Shown in pieces: positions 16,875-26,068 of a DNA stretch of 64,000 nt (positions within the stretch are counted from its first letter, which is position 1; each line of letters starts with the position of its first letter). Source of the stretch: Agrilactobacillus fermenti (lineage in GTDB: Bacteria > Bacillota > Bacilli > Lactobacillales > Lactobacillaceae); NCBI RefSeq assembly GCF_021030645.1, contig NZ_JACGCJ010000005.1, positions 45,918-109,917 of the forward strand. The letters are read 5' to 3'. The position numbers and the translations under genes are program-made. Under the pieces are notes generated by a model. It did not search any database. It was not told where the DNA came from and saw only the letters and a program-made list of their open reading frames with translations.

Positions 16875-16947
16875 TGGGTTGTCAGGGGATCGAACCCTGG
16901 ACCCACGGATTAAGAGTCCGTTGCTCTGCCAGCTGAGCTAACAACCC
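16875..16947 (-). tRNA. tRNA-Lys (anticodon CTT)
   Basis: A 73-base cloverleaf on the minus strand: acceptor GGGTTGT/ACAACCC with discriminator A, D-arm GCTCAGCTGGCAGAGC, anticodon arm ACGGA-CTCTTAA-TCCGT (anticodon CTT), and T-arm CAGGG-TTCGATC-CCCTG. The CCA end is not encoded. A strong terminator follows directly. Confidence 0.96.
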
Positions 16948-17069
16948 AATTCATCATTTGACGACTTAAATATATTAGCATACCCTATAAGTGGTTGCAA
17001 TACTATTTACTGTAAAAATTCAAAAAAATCAAATTTCTTTGAGACCTAACGTACAATCTCAGTCTGATT

Positions 17070-17098
17070 TTGTAATACATCCTATATTTAGCTATAAT
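17070..17098 (+). promoter_or_regulatory. Promoter of the wal operon
   Basis: TTGTAA (17070-17075) and TATAAT (17093-17098) are 17 bases apart. This gives a short leader before the walR ATG at 17132, which has AAGGAGG upstream. Confidence 0.7.
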
Positions 17099-17131
17099 AA
17101 TTCTATGGCTCATGCCAAGGAGGAAACATAC

Positions 17132-17845
17132 ATGGCTAAGAAGATTCTCGTCGTGGACGATGAAAAACCAATCTCTGATATCGTGAAATTTAATCTTGAA
17201 AAAGAAGGCTATGACGTTGTCACAGCTTATGACGGTGAAGAGGCCGTAGAAAAAGTTGAATCTGAAGATCCAGATTTAATTCTGCTAGATCTTATGCTGC
17301 CGAAAATTGATGGTCTTGAAGTCGCTCGACAAGTACGAAAGACTCATGATACGCCGATCATCATGTTAACGGCTAAAGATTCGGAAATTGATAAGGTATT
17401 GGGTTTGGAATTAGGCGCAGACGATTACGTGACCAAACCGTTCTCAAATCGGGAACTCGTTGCTCGAGTAAAAGCTAATTTGCGGCGGCAGGTTAGTAAT
17501 GCCCAGGCACAAGCACAAGAAGAGGGCGCTAATACTGAAATTACCGTGGGTGATTTGATTATTGAACCAGATGCCTATATGGTTTCTAAGCGCGATGAGA
17601 AAATTGAATTAACACATCGTGAATTTGAATTACTCTATTATTTGGCACGGCACATTGGACAAGTGATGACCCGGGAACATTTGCTTCAAACTGTTTGGGG
17701 TTATGATTATTTCGGTGATGTCCGGACCGTCGATGTTACTGTCCGTCGCTTACGCGAAAAAATTGAAGATGATGCCAGTCATCCAGAATGGCTGGTTACG
17801 CGGCGTGGCGTAGGTTACTATTTGCGTAATCCAGAGAATGATTAG
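17132..17845 (+). CDS. walR: Response regulator WalR (YycF)
   Basis: A 237-residue OmpR-type response regulator that controls peptidoglycan metabolism with WalK. The receiver domain covers 1-120, with the acid pocket at Asp9/Asp10, the phospho-acceptor Asp53 (LILLDLMLP), Thr in MLTAKD and Lys in VTKPFS. The winged-helix DNA-binding domain covers about 138-235 and ends [18 protein letters not shown] lies 9 bases before this ATG; an upstream in-frame ATG at 16991 would add 47 residues foreign to the family. It is the first gene of walR-walK-yycH-yycI-yycJ. Confidence 0.98.
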   Translation: MAKKILVVDDEKPISDIVKFNLEKEGYDVVTAYDGEEAVEKVESEDPDLILLDLMLPKIDGLEVARQVRKTHDTPIIMLTAKDSEIDKVLGLELGADDYVTKPFSNRELVARVKANLRRQVSNAQAQAQEEGANTEITVGDLIIEPDAYMVSKRDEKIELTHREFELLYYLARHIGQVMTREHLLQTVWGYDYFGDVRTVDVTVRRLREKIEDDASHPEWLVTRRGVGYYLRNPEND

Positions 17846-17864
17846 CAATTGTGAAGGGTAATTC

Positions 17865-19748
17865 ATGAATAAGAAGATAAATTTCTTTCAATCAATTCAC
17901 TTCAAAATTGCAATGGCGTTCGTGTTACTATTGTTGATTACTTTAGAGATCATTGGGGCTTTTTTCATTAAAAGTCTCGAACGTCAGAATATTCGTGATT
18001 TTGAAGATTCTATTCAGATTCAACCTTATGTTGACAATCAACTGGCAACTGAATTATTGAAATCCAATGAGAGTGAATCTAACAAAAATATCAAAAACAT
18101 TATCACCTCTGATATCAACAACAGCTCGATTACGGAGTTGCAGGTTGTTGATAACAAAGGTGTTATTCGTGGTACAACAAATGTGAATAACCAAGCGATT
18201 GTCGGACACCGAACAACGAGTACGCAAGTGAAGCAAGTGCTTTATAACGGGCGCAAGCAGACGCGGATTTCTTATGATAATAATCAAGGCAGCTACTATA
18301 TTTCAATATTGCCCTTGATCAATCCTAATAGCGAAAATAACGCAACTGTCGGGGCAATTTATATTCGGGCTAGTATGGAAAAAGTGTATCGGGACATTAA
18401 TACGATCACAGTCATTTTCTTGACGGCTTCATTGGTTGCTGGGTTGCTGGGTACGCTGATCGCAATTTTTATTTCCCGGGCAATAACTCGGCCAATTGAC
18501 GAAATGAAAAAACAAGCGATTCGCATGGCTCGCGGAGATTACTCCGGGCAAGTTCGCGTTTATGGGCAAGACGAGCTGGGCCAATTAGCGGTTGCGGTCA
18601 ATAACCTGTCCGTACGTGTGGAAGAAGCACAAGAAGCTTCAGAAGCGGAGCGACGCCGATTAGACAGTGTCTTAACCAATATGACCGATGGTGTCATTGC
18701 GACGGATCGTCGTGGCAACATCAGCATCTTAAATGATATGGCAGAAGAGTTTATTGGTATGGAAAGTAAAGATGCCATTGGACGGTCCATTTTACAAGTA
18801 TTAGGCATTGAAAATGAATATAGTTTTCGCGATTTGTTAGAAGATAACCAACAAAGTATGATGCTGGACTTTTCAGATCGTAGTGATCATGATTTGATTC
18901 TACATACAACTTTTTCGCTGATTCAGCGAGAAACTGGCTTCGTAAGTGGGTTAGTCTGTGTGCTGCACGATGTTACTGAACAACAGAAAATCGATCAAGA
19001 ACGGCGTGAGTTCGTCTCCAATGTCTCGCATGAATTGCGGACACCGCTGACCAGTATGCGCAGTTATATCGAAGCATTGAATGATGGGGCTTGGCAAGAT
19101 CCTAAGGTTGCCCCAGAATTTTTGAAGGTGACCCAAGAAGAAACTGACCGCATGATTCGAATGGTTACGGACCTATTGAGTCTATCGCGGATGGACCAAG
19201 GCACAGCTAAGATGGAAACAGAATTCGTTAACATCAATGAATTTTTCAATTATATCTTAGATCGCTTTGATATGATGCTGAAAAATGACAAAACGGACGC
19301 CACGTTGACTTTAAAACCTCAAGAAGAAAAGAATTATAAAATCAAACGAGAATTTACCAATCGTGATCTATGGGTCGAAATTGATACCGATAAGATGACG
19401 CAAGTATTGGATAATATCATGAATAATGCCATTAAATACTCACCAGATGGGGGCACCATTACTTGTCGACTAATTGAAATGCATAATAACGTCATTATCA
19501 GTATTTCTGATCAAGGCTTGGGCATTCCGCGCAAGGATTTGAACAAAATCTTTGATCGCTTCTATCGCGTGGACAAAGCACGCTCCCGTAAGCAGGGCGG
19601 CACAGGTTTAGGCTTGGCAATATCTAAAGAAGTCATTGAAGCTCACCATGGTCGTATTTGGGCCGATAGTGTTGAAGGTAAAGGCTCCACATTCTATATT
19701 TCGCTACCTTACCATGATTATGAGGAGAGTGAAGACGAATGGGGATAA
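17865..19748 (+). CDS. walK: Sensor histidine kinase WalK (YycG)
   Basis: A 627-residue membrane sensor kinase for cell-wall homeostasis. A first span lies at about 15-35, an extracellular PAS-like domain at 36-180, a second span at about 183-205, then HAMP, a cytoplasmic PAS (about 265-370), HisKA with the phosphorylated His389 in VSHELRTP, and HATPase with N, G1 (DQGLGIP), F and G2 (GGTGLGL) boxes. The full domain set of low-GC Gram-positive WalK is present. It starts 20 bases after walR and overlaps yycH by 10 bases. Confidence 0.98.
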   Translation: MNKKINFFQSIHFKIAMAFVLLLLITLEIIGAFFIKSLERQNIRDFEDSIQIQPYVDNQLATELLKSNESESNKNIKNIITSDINNSSITELQVVDNKGVIRGTTNVNNQAIVGHRTTSTQVKQVLYNGRKQTRISYDNNQGSYYISILPLINPNSENNATVGAIYIRASMEKVYRDINTITVIFLTASLVAGLLGTLIAIFISRAITRPIDEMKKQAIRMARGDYSGQVRVYGQDELGQLAVAVNNLSVRVEEAQEASEAERRRLDSVLTNMTDGVIATDRRGNISILNDMAEEFIGMESKDAIGRSILQVLGIENEYSFRDLLEDNQQSMMLDFSDRSDHDLILHTTFSLIQRETGFVSGLVCVLHDVTEQQKIDQERREFVSNVSHELRTPLTSMRSYIEALNDGAWQDPKVAPEFLKVTQEETDRMIRMVTDLLSLSRMDQGTAKMETEFVNINEFFNYILDRFDMMLKNDKTDATLTLKPQEEKNYKIKREFTNRDLWVEIDTDKMTQVLDNIMNNAIKYSPDGGTITCRLIEMHNNVIISISDQGLGIPRKDLNKIFDRFYRVDKARSRKQGGTGLGLAISKEVIEAHHGRIWADSVEGKGSTFYISLPYHDYEESEDEWG

Positions 19749-21043
19749 AACTCTCTGATGTATTATTAAAAGTCACTTTGTTCGTTACGATTGCCGTTAG
19801 TATTTTGTTCTCATTTTTGATTTGGACGAATAATGCGCGTTACGAACGTAATACCGATCCGAAACTATCTAATAGTCAAAGTACTATGCGCTCTAATAAA
19901 GCACTGGCGGATATTTATTTACCAACTCGGATCTTGGCACGCAAAGAACAGCAAGGCTATATGGTTTACAATCGAACCGCCAACCCAGTTTTGAGTTTTC
20001 AAAAAGAATTAAGCAGCTGGCGCATTCAGCACATCAGTCAGGCAAAAACTTATAATGATGATGATTATTTAAAACTGATCAATGGCAAAAATCGCATTCA
20101 ACTCACCTATCCAGATTCTATTACTTGGCGCTTGCTCCGTGAAGTTTATGGATTTAAAGGTGAAACCAGTAAGCAAGACTTCAAATTGTCACGAATAATT
20201 TTTATGACCAAAAACACTAAGAAAGTTTACCTAGCTGATGATAGTAGCAAACGGGTCTATGCTGTTTCATTAGTGAATAATGGGATTAAAAAGTTAGATC
20301 AGCTGTTGACACATGCGGATTTACGGCTGCCAGTAGATGAACAACTCTTTAACAATAAGATTACGCTGTTTTATACCCATTCAGTCAACATGATGCCTTA
20401 TAGTTACTTGATCTCTAAAGAGAATATCAATAATTATATTTCTACGTTACTTTCAAACGATGATGATGGCAGCATTGAAGCTCGGGAAAATGGCCCTGTA
20501 ACGACTTATTATCGTGGCTTGTATAAGAAGCTTTCCACTGATGCCTCTACGGATCAGATCCAATATGAGGATTATACGGATATTGCGGCAATTGGATCGA
20601 CAACAAGACTGCTAGAGAGTGGCTTTGATCGTCTTTCAAACGTAGGTAATAATCTGGCCAATGCCCGTTACTTCTCATTGGATACTAAGACACAGACCAT
20701 CACATATCGGAGCTACGTTGAAGGTTTCCCAATTTTTCAGCAAAGTGATTTTGGCGTGGCCAGCGTGCAGATCAATCAAAATGGTGAAATCTTACGCTTT
20801 TCTAGCCGATCATTGCAAGTTCCAGTTCCAGCGGATGAAAAGCAAGTTAAAGTACCGGCAACCAAAGATGTATTGGCGCAGTTAACAGCTGCTGGTCAGG
20901 ACATATCGACAATCAAAGATATTCGGCTAGGTTATCGGTGGGTTCAAAAGACTTCGGATCAGCAAGTCATTGATTTGACACCGACCTATTATGTTCATGT
21001 GGACGGTACGTGGAAAGATTATCATGATTTATTACAACAGTAA
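19739..21043 (+). CDS. yycH: WalK regulatory protein YycH (WalH)
   Basis: A 434-residue single-pass protein with one N-terminal membrane span (about residues 9-28) and a large extracytoplasmic part. YycH and YycI interact with WalK at the membrane and tune its activity; the effect is negative in Bacillus but positive in Staphylococcus. Recognition rests on its position overlapping walK, its length and its membrane layout; sequence conservation in this family is low. The start overlaps the walK end by 10 bases, so translation is coupled. Confidence 0.9.
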   Translation: MGIKLSDVLLKVTLFVTIAVSILFSFLIWTNNARYERNTDPKLSNSQSTMRSNKALADIYLPTRILARKEQQGYMVYNRTANPVLSFQKELSSWRIQHISQAKTYNDDDYLKLINGKNRIQLTYPDSITWRLLREVYGFKGETSKQDFKLSRIIFMTKNTKKVYLADDSSKRVYAVSLVNNGIKKLDQLLTHADLRLPVDEQLFNNKITLFYTHSVNMMPYSYLISKENINNYISTLLSNDDDGSIEARENGPVTTYYRGLYKKLSTDASTDQIQYEDYTDIAAIGSTTRLLESGFDRLSNVGNNLANARYFSLDTKTQTITYRSYVEGFPIFQQSDFGVASVQINQNGEILRFSSRSLQVPVPADEKQVKVPATKDVLAQLTAAGQDISTIKDIRLGYRWVQKTSDQQVIDLTPTYYVHVDGTWKDYHDLLQQ

Positions 21044-21056
21044 GGTGGTGTGATGT

Positions 21057-21881
21057 TTGGATTTTAAAAGACTCGAAATGATTTTCGTGGCTGTTTTTAT
21101 AGCATTGGATATTTTTCTGTTTGTCTCTTATCGCCAAAATCAAAACGTCTATTCAAGTACAAATTCGAGCCAAACACCGACCCAACTGGTGAGACAAGAT
21201 ATGAAAGATGACAATATTACCGTTGGTCAACTTTCTAATAAGACACAAGATGGTTACTATTTAGCGAGTCGTGCAAATACCAAACTCAGCGAACGTGCGA
21301 ATCGATTAACTGGGCAACAGATTTCTTTTGATCAAGATGATGAATTGACGAGTCGCTTTTATCAACCAGTCAATTATCGTAAGGGGCACGCGGTCACAAC
21401 AGCTGAGAATTTATTAAAAGAGCGGTCAAAGGTTTTATTCGGCCGTGAATATACTTACTCGGATGAACTATCTTCTAATAGCCATCTAGTCTTTGTCCAA
21501 AGTCATAATAATATTCCTGTATATGACAGCAAAGCTTATTTAACTTTTGAATTGGATGATGGCGCGATTACAGGCTATACGCAGCGTTACATTGATGATT
21601 TCATTGTGCTGCGAGAAAAAAATACGGTGATCAGTGCTAAAGAAGCTGTAACAAATCTATATACTGATTCTGAGATTCCGACAAATTCTACCGTAGTTTG
21701 GCAGCGATTAGCTTATTATGGATTTGTGGATGCAAAAGGTAGTACGATTTATATTCCCACTTGGTATATTGGTATTAAAGACAATAGCACTAAGAACATT
21801 TCTACAAAACAAATCAATGGCTTTACAGGCGCCCTCATTAAAAACAAGAGCGCTGAATCAGCTGTGATCAATAGCAACTGA
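21057..21881 (+). CDS. yycI: WalK regulatory protein YycI (WalI)
   Basis: A 274-residue bitopic membrane protein: MDFKRLEMIF, then a single span to about residue 24, then an extracytoplasmic YycI domain. It begins with TTG, supported by AAGGTGG 8 bases upstream and by the conserved DFKR start of the family. It acts with YycH on WalK. It lies 13 bases after yycH. Confidence 0.9.
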   Translation: MDFKRLEMIFVAVFIALDIFLFVSYRQNQNVYSSTNSSQTPTQLVRQDMKDDNITVGQLSNKTQDGYYLASRANTKLSERANRLTGQQISFDQDDELTSRFYQPVNYRKGHAVTTAENLLKERSKVLFGREYTYSDELSSNSHLVFVQSHNNIPVYDSKAYLTFELDDGAITGYTQRYIDDFIVLREKNTVISAKEAVTNLYTDSEIPTNSTVVWQRLAYYGFVDAKGSTIYIPTWYIGIKDNSTKNISTKQINGFTGALIKNKSAESAVINSN

Positions 21882-21942
21882 TGAATTATCGTGAAATATA
21901 TGCTATATTGAGAACTAGATTGTAGAGGAAGGGACCACTTTC

Positions 21943-22752
21943 ATGGATAGAATTGATTCACATATGAAAATTAGTGTCTTAGCAAGTAGCAGTTCAGGGA
22001 ACGTTACTTATATTGAGACACCTAAACGTAAGGTTTTGGTAGATGCCGGCTTGTCAGGAAAGAAGATCGCCAACTTGATGGCTAGCATCAACCGACGTTT
22101 AGAAGATGTGGATTCCTTGTTTGTGACACATGAACATACTGACCATGTCAAAGGGGTTGGCATACTAGCACGAAAATACCATATGGATGTTTATGCTAAT
22201 GAACCAACTTGGGCTGCGATGGCGCATAAAATTGGGAAAGTACCTGTTGAGCAGCAGCACATCTTCGAAATGGGCAAGACCATGTCTTTTGGTGACTTAG
22301 ATGTAGAAAGTTTCGGTGTTTCTCATGATGCAGCTGCCCCACAATTTTATCAATTTCATCATGACGGTCATGCTTTCGTAATTTTGACGGATACGGGCTA
22401 TGTATCCGATCAAGTTGCGGGTGTGATCAAAGATGCAGATGGGTATTTGTTTGAATGCAATCATGATCTAGAAATGTTGCGGGCCGGTCGCTATCCTTGG
22501 CCATTGAAGCAGCGTATTTTAGGGGATAAAGGCCATTTATCTAATGAGGACGGTGGCAATGCACTGATGGATGTCATCGGCAACCATACTAAGGCCATTT
22601 ATCTTGGGCACTTGAGTCAAGAAAATAATGTCAAAGAATTGGCACACCTAACTGTGACTCAAATGTTAGCCAATCATGATTTTGGGGTGGGTCATGATTT
22701 TCAAATTTACGATACTGATCCAGCAATTGCAGATCCATTAGCTGTGATTTAA
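21943..22752 (+). CDS. yycJ: MBL-fold hydrolase YycJ (WalJ)
   Basis: A 269-residue cytosolic metallo-beta-lactamase-fold protein with the metal-binding motif THEHTDHVKG at about 60-70, further ligands in VSHDAA and TDTGYV, and the terminal LGHLS. YycJ/WalJ is the usual last wal gene and a putative 5'-3' exonuclease. GAGGAAGGGA precedes the ATG at 21943; an alternative start at 21964 (MKISVLASSSSGN) matches the family well but lacks a Shine-Dalgarno. A terminator follows, but htrA sits next as in many Firmicutes. Confidence 0.93.
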   Translation: MDRIDSHMKISVLASSSSGNVTYIETPKRKVLVDAGLSGKKIANLMASINRRLEDVDSLFVTHEHTDHVKGVGILARKYHMDVYANEPTWAAMAHKIGKVPVEQQHIFEMGKTMSFGDLDVESFGVSHDAAAPQFYQFHHDGHAFVILTDTGYVSDQVAGVIKDADGYLFECNHDLEMLRAGRYPWPLKQRILGDKGHLSNEDGGNALMDVIGNHTKAIYLGHLSQENNVKELAHLTVTQMLANHDFGVGHDFQIYDTDPAIADPLAVI

Positions 22753-22769
22753 TAAATAAGAGCATCAAT

Positions 22770-22812
22770 AAACAGTCATTATGAAACAGGTGTTTTGTTC
22801 TGACTGTTTTTT
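22770..22812 (+). terminator. Terminator at the end of the wal operon
   Basis: AAACAGTCA and TGACTGTTT form a 9-pair stem, followed by six Ts. Confidence 0.8.
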
Positions 22813-22990
22813 CATAAGTACATTTAGACATGGATATTTCCATTTTTTTCAAGAAAGCCTTAGAATATCAGTAGTTCAGCCTTTAGTCTGATTTATGTTT
22901 TATAGCGGTTTTTTCATAAATAATTCAAAAAACACTGCTAGTATATAGGCTGAAAGTAATGAACGACAAAAAAATTGAGGGTGATAGTTT

Positions 22991-24301
22991 ATGGCAAGCA
23001 GGGAAAATAAGAACAATAGTGGCCTGTGGAAAACAGCAATTGTAGCTGTTATTTCGGCTGTAATTGGTGGTGGCGTGGCTTATGGGGGCTTCTCTTTAGC
23101 CAACCGGAATTCTGGTTCTACGACCGATTCGTCTTCATTGGTAACACAAAAGCAAAAAGGGTCGGGGACCACGCAAGTTAGTAATGTCACTGTTAACGCT
23201 AATAATCAGATGACCAAGTCATTTAATAAAGTTAAGGACAGTGTGGTTTCAGTTATTAACTTGCAAAAGGAAAGTGATTCGCAAAGTGAGGATCCGTTCG
23301 CTGGTTTATTTGGCGATCAGTATGGTAGTAATGGTAGTTCTAACCAGAAATCTGATAAGAGCGGGTCATTAGAAGAGTACGGTGAAGGTTCTGGTCTGAT
23401 TTATGCGAAACAAGATGGCAAGGCTTATATTGTGACCAATAATCACGTGGTTTCTGGTTCAGACTCATTACAAGTTATTTTGAGTAATGGGACCAAAATG
23501 GAAGCAAAACTCGTTGGGACGGATGAGTTGACCGATCTAGCCGTTTTATCTATTGACGGCAGTAAGATTAATTCAACTGCTAGCTTCGGTAATTCGGATA
23601 GTATTAACCCAGGCGAACCTGTTATCGCCATTGGGTCACCACTCGGCAGTAAATATGCAACTTCTGTCACACAAGGTATCGTTTCAGCCAAGAGTCGAAC
23701 GATGCCGATTACAGATGAACAATCTGGACAAGAAACTGGTGAAGCAACCGTTATTCAAACCGATGCCGCTATTAACCCTGGTAATTCCGGTGGACCGTTA
23801 GTTAATTCAGCTGGTCAAGTCATTGGGATCAACTCAATGAAGTTGGCACAAAGTAATAACGGTGTGTCTGTAGAAGGGATGGGCTTCGCCATTCCAAGTA
23901 ATGAAGTGGTCGAGATCATTAACCAATTAGTCAAAAACGGGAAAGTCACTCGGCCAGCACTAGGTGTTTCGGTTGTCGATCTTTCACAGATATCCACAAG
24001 TCAGCAAAGCTCTGTGCTTAAATTACCAGATGATGTGAAGAGCGGTGCTGTGATTGCGACGGTAGAAAACGGGTCCGCTGCAGCTAAAGGTGGTCTGAAG
24101 AAATATGACGTCATTACCGCATTAGGAGATACCAAGGTTGAAAGTATTGCCCAGTTACACACGGCTTTGTACAATTATAAAGTCGGTGATCAAGTCAAAA
24201 TTACTTACTACCGTGATGGCAAGCAACAAACAGCTAATGTTACTTTAGAGAAAGCTAGCACACAAACGCAAGCTCAAAATAAGAGTAACAATGCTGGCTA
24301 A
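22991..24301 (+). CDS. htrA: Membrane-anchored serine protease HtrA (DegP/Do family)
   Basis: A 436-residue envelope protease and chaperone that degrades misfolded exported proteins. It has one N-terminal membrane span (about 14-34) and a Ser/Asn/Gln-rich linker to about 100. The trypsin-like domain carries the triad His152 (NNHVVSG), Asp182 (TDLAVL) and Ser266 (GNSGGP), and a C-terminal PDZ domain covers about 325-420. All catalytic residues are present. The position between yycJ and rlmH is the common order in this group. Confidence 0.97.
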   Translation: MASRENKNNSGLWKTAIVAVISAVIGGGVAYGGFSLANRNSGSTTDSSSLVTQKQKGSGTTQVSNVTVNANNQMTKSFNKVKDSVVSVINLQKESDSQSEDPFAGLFGDQYGSNGSSNQKSDKSGSLEEYGEGSGLIYAKQDGKAYIVTNNHVVSGSDSLQVILSNGTKMEAKLVGTDELTDLAVLSIDGSKINSTASFGNSDSINPGEPVIAIGSPLGSKYATSVTQGIVSAKSRTMPITDEQSGQETGEATVIQTDAAINPGNSGGPLVNSAGQVIGINSMKLAQSNNGVSVEGMGFAIPSNEVVEIINQLVKNGKVTRPALGVSVVDLSQISTSQQSSVLKLPDDVKSGAVIATVENGSAAAKGGLKKYDVITALGDTKVESIAQLHTALYNYKVGDQVKITYYRDGKQQTANVTLEKASTQTQAQNKSNNAG

Positions 24302-24324
24302 GTAGCTAAGAACAAGACATTTTC

Positions 24325-24360
24325 GAAAAAAGAGTTGTGATTAAGCACAGCTCTTTTTTT
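24325..24360 (+). terminator. htrA terminator
   Basis: AAAGAGTTGTG pairs with CACAGCTCTTT (one G-T pair), followed by a run of Ts. Confidence 0.85.
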
Positions 24361-24540
24361 AAGCATAAAAAATGATTTTGTAAAGCGAACGTACGTTTTA
24401 AGCACAAATATTTTTTGTAAATACTAATAAATAAGCACTTTTTAAACTAATAACGAACTTTTAAGTGGAAAATATGAAGCAAAATTCGTATTATATCTTG
24501 TCAAGTATTCACAGCAATGTGTATTTAAAATCAGTCAACC

Positions 24541-24842
24541 TGTGGATAAGTCTGTGGATTGTGTGTATAACAATAAAAATAAGGTCTGTTAGTTTTGCAC
24601 AGAACTGTGGATAAGCTGTGTATAAGTCGAATTATTTTAACACAATTTATCCCTTAATACTAATAGCATCAACAATTGAAAGCCCTGTAATGCTATTTTC
24701 GAACATTAACTATTTTTGTGTATAACTCACATAAAAAAAGTTTTTTAAATTTTTTGAAATCCAATATTTAGTAAACAGGTGTTTTCTTGATACAATATAT
24801 TGCGATGGTAAATAATGACCTGTGAATAAAATCGGTGGATAA
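24541..24842 (+). promoter_or_regulatory. DnaA-box cluster between htrA and rlmH
   Basis: At least seven near-consensus DnaA boxes (TGTGGATAA) lie in the same orientation. Two are perfect (24541-24549 and 24606-24614). Three are TGTGTATAA (24562, 24617, 24717), one is TGTGAATAA (24821) and one GGTGGATAA (24834), each with one mismatch; weaker ones lie at 24553 and 24855. An A/T-only stretch (about 24732-24758) lies between them. No dnaA, dnaN or rpmH is near, so this resembles the accessory DnaA-box clusters known in Bacillus, one of which lies before rlmH (yydA), rather than oriC itself. The rest of the 612-base gap is AT-rich and without genes. Confidence 0.75.
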
Positions 24843-24913
24843 CTTGTGCGTTACTGTGAATGATCTAAATTACGCGTTTAAGCCATTAAATTATCTATAA
24901 AGGAACTGAAAAG

Positions 24914-25393
24914 ATGAACATAAAAATTGTAGCAGTAGGAAAACTTAAGGAGAAATATTTTAAACAAGGTATCGCGGAGTATGCCAAACGTTTGTCTCGT
25001 TTTACCAAATTCACCATTGTGGAAGTGCCTGATGAAAAAGCTCCAGAAACGTTGAGTACCGCTGAAATAAGCCAAGTAAAAACTAAAGAGGGCGATCGTA
25101 TTTTAAGTAAAATTCAGCCTAAAGAATATGTTTACGCGTTGGCAATTGAAGGCAAGCAACGGCCATCTGAGGTTTTTGCCAAAGAATTAAGTCAGCTGAC
25201 AACTTATGGGCATAGTGACATTACTTTTGTGATCGGTGGTTCTCTAGGCTTGAGCCCTGAAGTGATGCAGCGCGCAGATGATACGTTATCTTTTGGTAAA
25301 TTGACTTTGCCCCATCAACTCATACGATTGGTATTGACTGAGCAGATATATCGGGCATTTATGATCAACAGTGGCAGTCCGTATCATAAGTGA
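24914..25393 (+). CDS. rlmH: 23S rRNA pseudouridine-1915 N3-methyltransferase RlmH
   Basis: A 159-residue SPOUT-class methyltransferase that modifies helix 69 of 23S rRNA. It starts [16 protein letters not shown] and carries the SAM-binding knot [11 protein letters not shown] and the C-terminal [14 protein letters not shown], all highly conserved. AAAGGAAC precedes the ATG. The 3' end of this gene is the integration site of SCC-type elements in staphylococci; here a second, degenerate copy of that end lies 560 bases downstream. Confidence 0.97.
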   Translation: MNIKIVAVGKLKEKYFKQGIAEYAKRLSRFTKFTIVEVPDEKAPETLSTAEISQVKTKEGDRILSKIQPKEYVYALAIEGKQRPSEVFAKELSQLTTYGHSDITFVIGGSLGLSPEVMQRADDTLSFGKLTLPHQLIRLVLTEQIYRAFMINSGSPYHK

Positions 25394-25402
25394 TGCTGTT
25401 TA
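25357..25402 (+). repeat. rlmH 3'-end direct repeat, left copy (candidate att site)
   Basis: The last bases of rlmH and its flank, including CCGTATCATAAGTGATGC, recur at 25919-25963 with 40 of 46 positions alike. The core TATCATAAGTGATGC is the sequence used as attB by SCC recombinases in Staphylococcus. Confidence 0.65.
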
Positions 25403-25507
25403 GTACATTGTTGTACTCTGAATTGTACGCATAAAGACTTTTTATCAGACCGATTATAGCTAGGAATTTATCCAAGATTTGAATAATTGAAAGGTGGTTG
25501 GCTATTA

Positions 25508-25843
25508 ATGGAAATGGCAATTACACATGATCAGTTCATGTTGATTCAAGACCATATCAAGACGATTGAAGTTAGACTGAATGACGCCAAGAGGCAGAAG
25601 CTAAAAATTGGAAGCCACGTAACGCTTGTTGATTTGAATGATAGGCAAACTCTAACAGTAGAAGTAACCGATATTATAAAGTTTTCAAATTTCAAAGCGT
25701 TATACACTAGATTTGGCGGGCTATGTGTCGGAGCTGGGAAAAATGATAGTGTTACGAAAATGACTAATGATACATATAAGTACTATACGCCTGATCAAGA
25801 ATTGGAAAATGGCGTACTTGCAATTCAAATCAAGTTGACTTGA
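25508..25843 (+). CDS. ASCH-domain-like small protein
   Basis: A 111-residue soluble protein. The block TIEVRLNDAKRQKLKIGSHV followed by LTVEVTDIIKFSNFKALY has the pattern of ASCH/PUA-like domains, which are thought to bind RNA or act on modified nucleosides; the actual function is unknown. AAAGGTGG lies 11 bases before the ATG at 25508; a TTG at 25487 would place that Shine-Dalgarno inside the gene. It lies between the two rlmH-end repeats, so it may be cargo of an excised or decayed element. Confidence 0.7.
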   Translation: MEMAITHDQFMLIQDHIKTIEVRLNDAKRQKLKIGSHVTLVDLNDRQTLTVEVTDIIKFSNFKALYTRFGGLCVGAGKNDSVTKMTNDTYKYYTPDQELENGVLAIQIKLT

Positions 25844-25880
25844 AAGGAAAATAAATTAAAATTATATATTTTTTTATCAG

Positions 25881-25953
25881 CACATACGGTTGATATGAAT
25901 CGAGCAAATTTATTTGGTATTTATGATCAATAATGACAGTCCGTATCATAAGT
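25881..25953 (+). pseudogene. Degenerate copy of the rlmH 3' end
   Basis: Translated in frame from about 25886, this stretch reads IRLI-stop-IEQIYLVFMINNDSPYHK, against [23 protein letters not shown] in rlmH. It has an internal stop and no final stop at the matching place. It fits a leftover of a second rlmH terminus brought in by an integrated element. Confidence 0.75.
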
Positions 25954-25963
25954 GGTGTTGTTT
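25919..25963 (+). repeat. rlmH 3'-end direct repeat, right copy (candidate att site)
   Basis: This is the partner of 25357-25402, with the identical core CAGTCCGTATCATAAGTG. The repeats are in direct orientation, as expected for attL/attR. Confidence 0.65.
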
Positions 25964-26068
25964 GGACGATGATAAAACATTTTGACATCGATTTTTTGAT
26001 GGTTGTCGAAGAATTTTGGTAGTCATTCCTGGGTTAAATGACTAAGGTGAAGTCAAGGAGCGATGAAT

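Noticed and set aside
24301..24913. Chromosomal origin oriC
   Set aside because: DnaA boxes are present but dnaA, dnaN and rpmH are not nearby; an accessory DnaA-box cluster fits better.
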